A DNA stretch of 64,000 nt from Granulicella cerasi (GTDB lineage Bacteria; Acidobacteriota; Terriglobia; Terriglobales; Acidobacteriaceae): the NCBI RefSeq assembly GCF_025685575.1, contig NZ_JAGSYD010000001.1, positions 809,852 to 873,851 on the forward strand. The letters are read 5' to 3'. The notes beneath the pieces were generated by a model, which saw only the letters and a program-made list of their open reading frames with translations, had not been told where the DNA came from and ran no database searches. Below are positions 62,258-64,000 of this stretch, in pieces (position 1 is the first letter of the stretch; each line of letters starts with the position of its first letter). Position numbers and translations under genes: made by a program.

Positions 62258-64000
<1,743 letters not shown>

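Overview
The window is a 64 kb piece of a high-GC Gram-negative chromosome, most likely from an acidobacterium of the Acidobacteriaceae type (Granulicella, Terriglobus and Edaphobacter are relatives of this kind). That placement is inferred from content: a giant NHL/Ig-repeat secreted protein, an Oar-like TonB receptor, an M13 peptidase, a patatin/Omp85 protein, many FtsX-type and outer-membrane genes, and one family of dispersed hairpin repeats. No rRNA or tRNA gene was seen, so the species cannot be named.

Layout. 1-7 kb: 3' end of a GH3 glycosidase, a 1802-residue NHL/Ig protein and a small outer-membrane barrel. 7-17 kb: rpmB, msrB and ridA (both minus), an SDR enzyme, a site-2-protease homologue with an altered zinc motif, trpS, scpA, murJ, then two minus-strand membrane genes. 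17-20 kb: a RodZ-like gene, an exostosin-like glycosyltransferase and a membrane protein. 20-28 kb: metK behind a structured leader, OsmC and a tandem cyclophilin, a diguanylate cyclase, a transglutaminase-like protein, an MFS carrier and ada. 29-32 kb: a tandem array of hairpin repeats, an HtrA protease and three small secreted proteins, two with glycine zippers. 32-41 kb: the amino-acid block trpB-orphan-trpA-chorismate mutase-DAHP synthase, then a thioredoxin-like protein (minus), proB-proA-tyrA and an arylsulfotransferase-like protein. 41-53 kb: a 38-residue membrane protein, obg, a frameshifted TonB receptor, a DedA-rhodanese fusion, two flavoenzymes, a heptapeptide-repeat protein, an ABC ATPase, a HIT protein and msrA. 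53-64 kb: a patatin/Omp85 protein, a phosphoesterase, M48 and M13 metallopeptidases, a beta-rich lipoprotein and the 5' part of gyrB.

How genes work together. The trp/aro block links tryptophan synthase with the enzymes for entry into the shikimate pathway and for the phenylalanine/tyrosine branch. It is preceded by a 24-codon reading frame rich in Phe, Tyr and Trp codons, followed by a hairpin that overlaps those codons and by an intrinsic terminator. This is the layout of a ribosome-mediated attenuator and is the most interesting regulatory signal in the window. MsrB and MsrA (separate loci), OsmC and HtrA form a scattered stress and repair set. Several intergenic regions hold copies of one hairpin repeat (core TCTC-loop-GAGA followed by GGGGCACCC) whose stem arms covary between copies.

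Coordinates of hairpins and promoters were read by eye. No folding energies, database searches or alignments were run.
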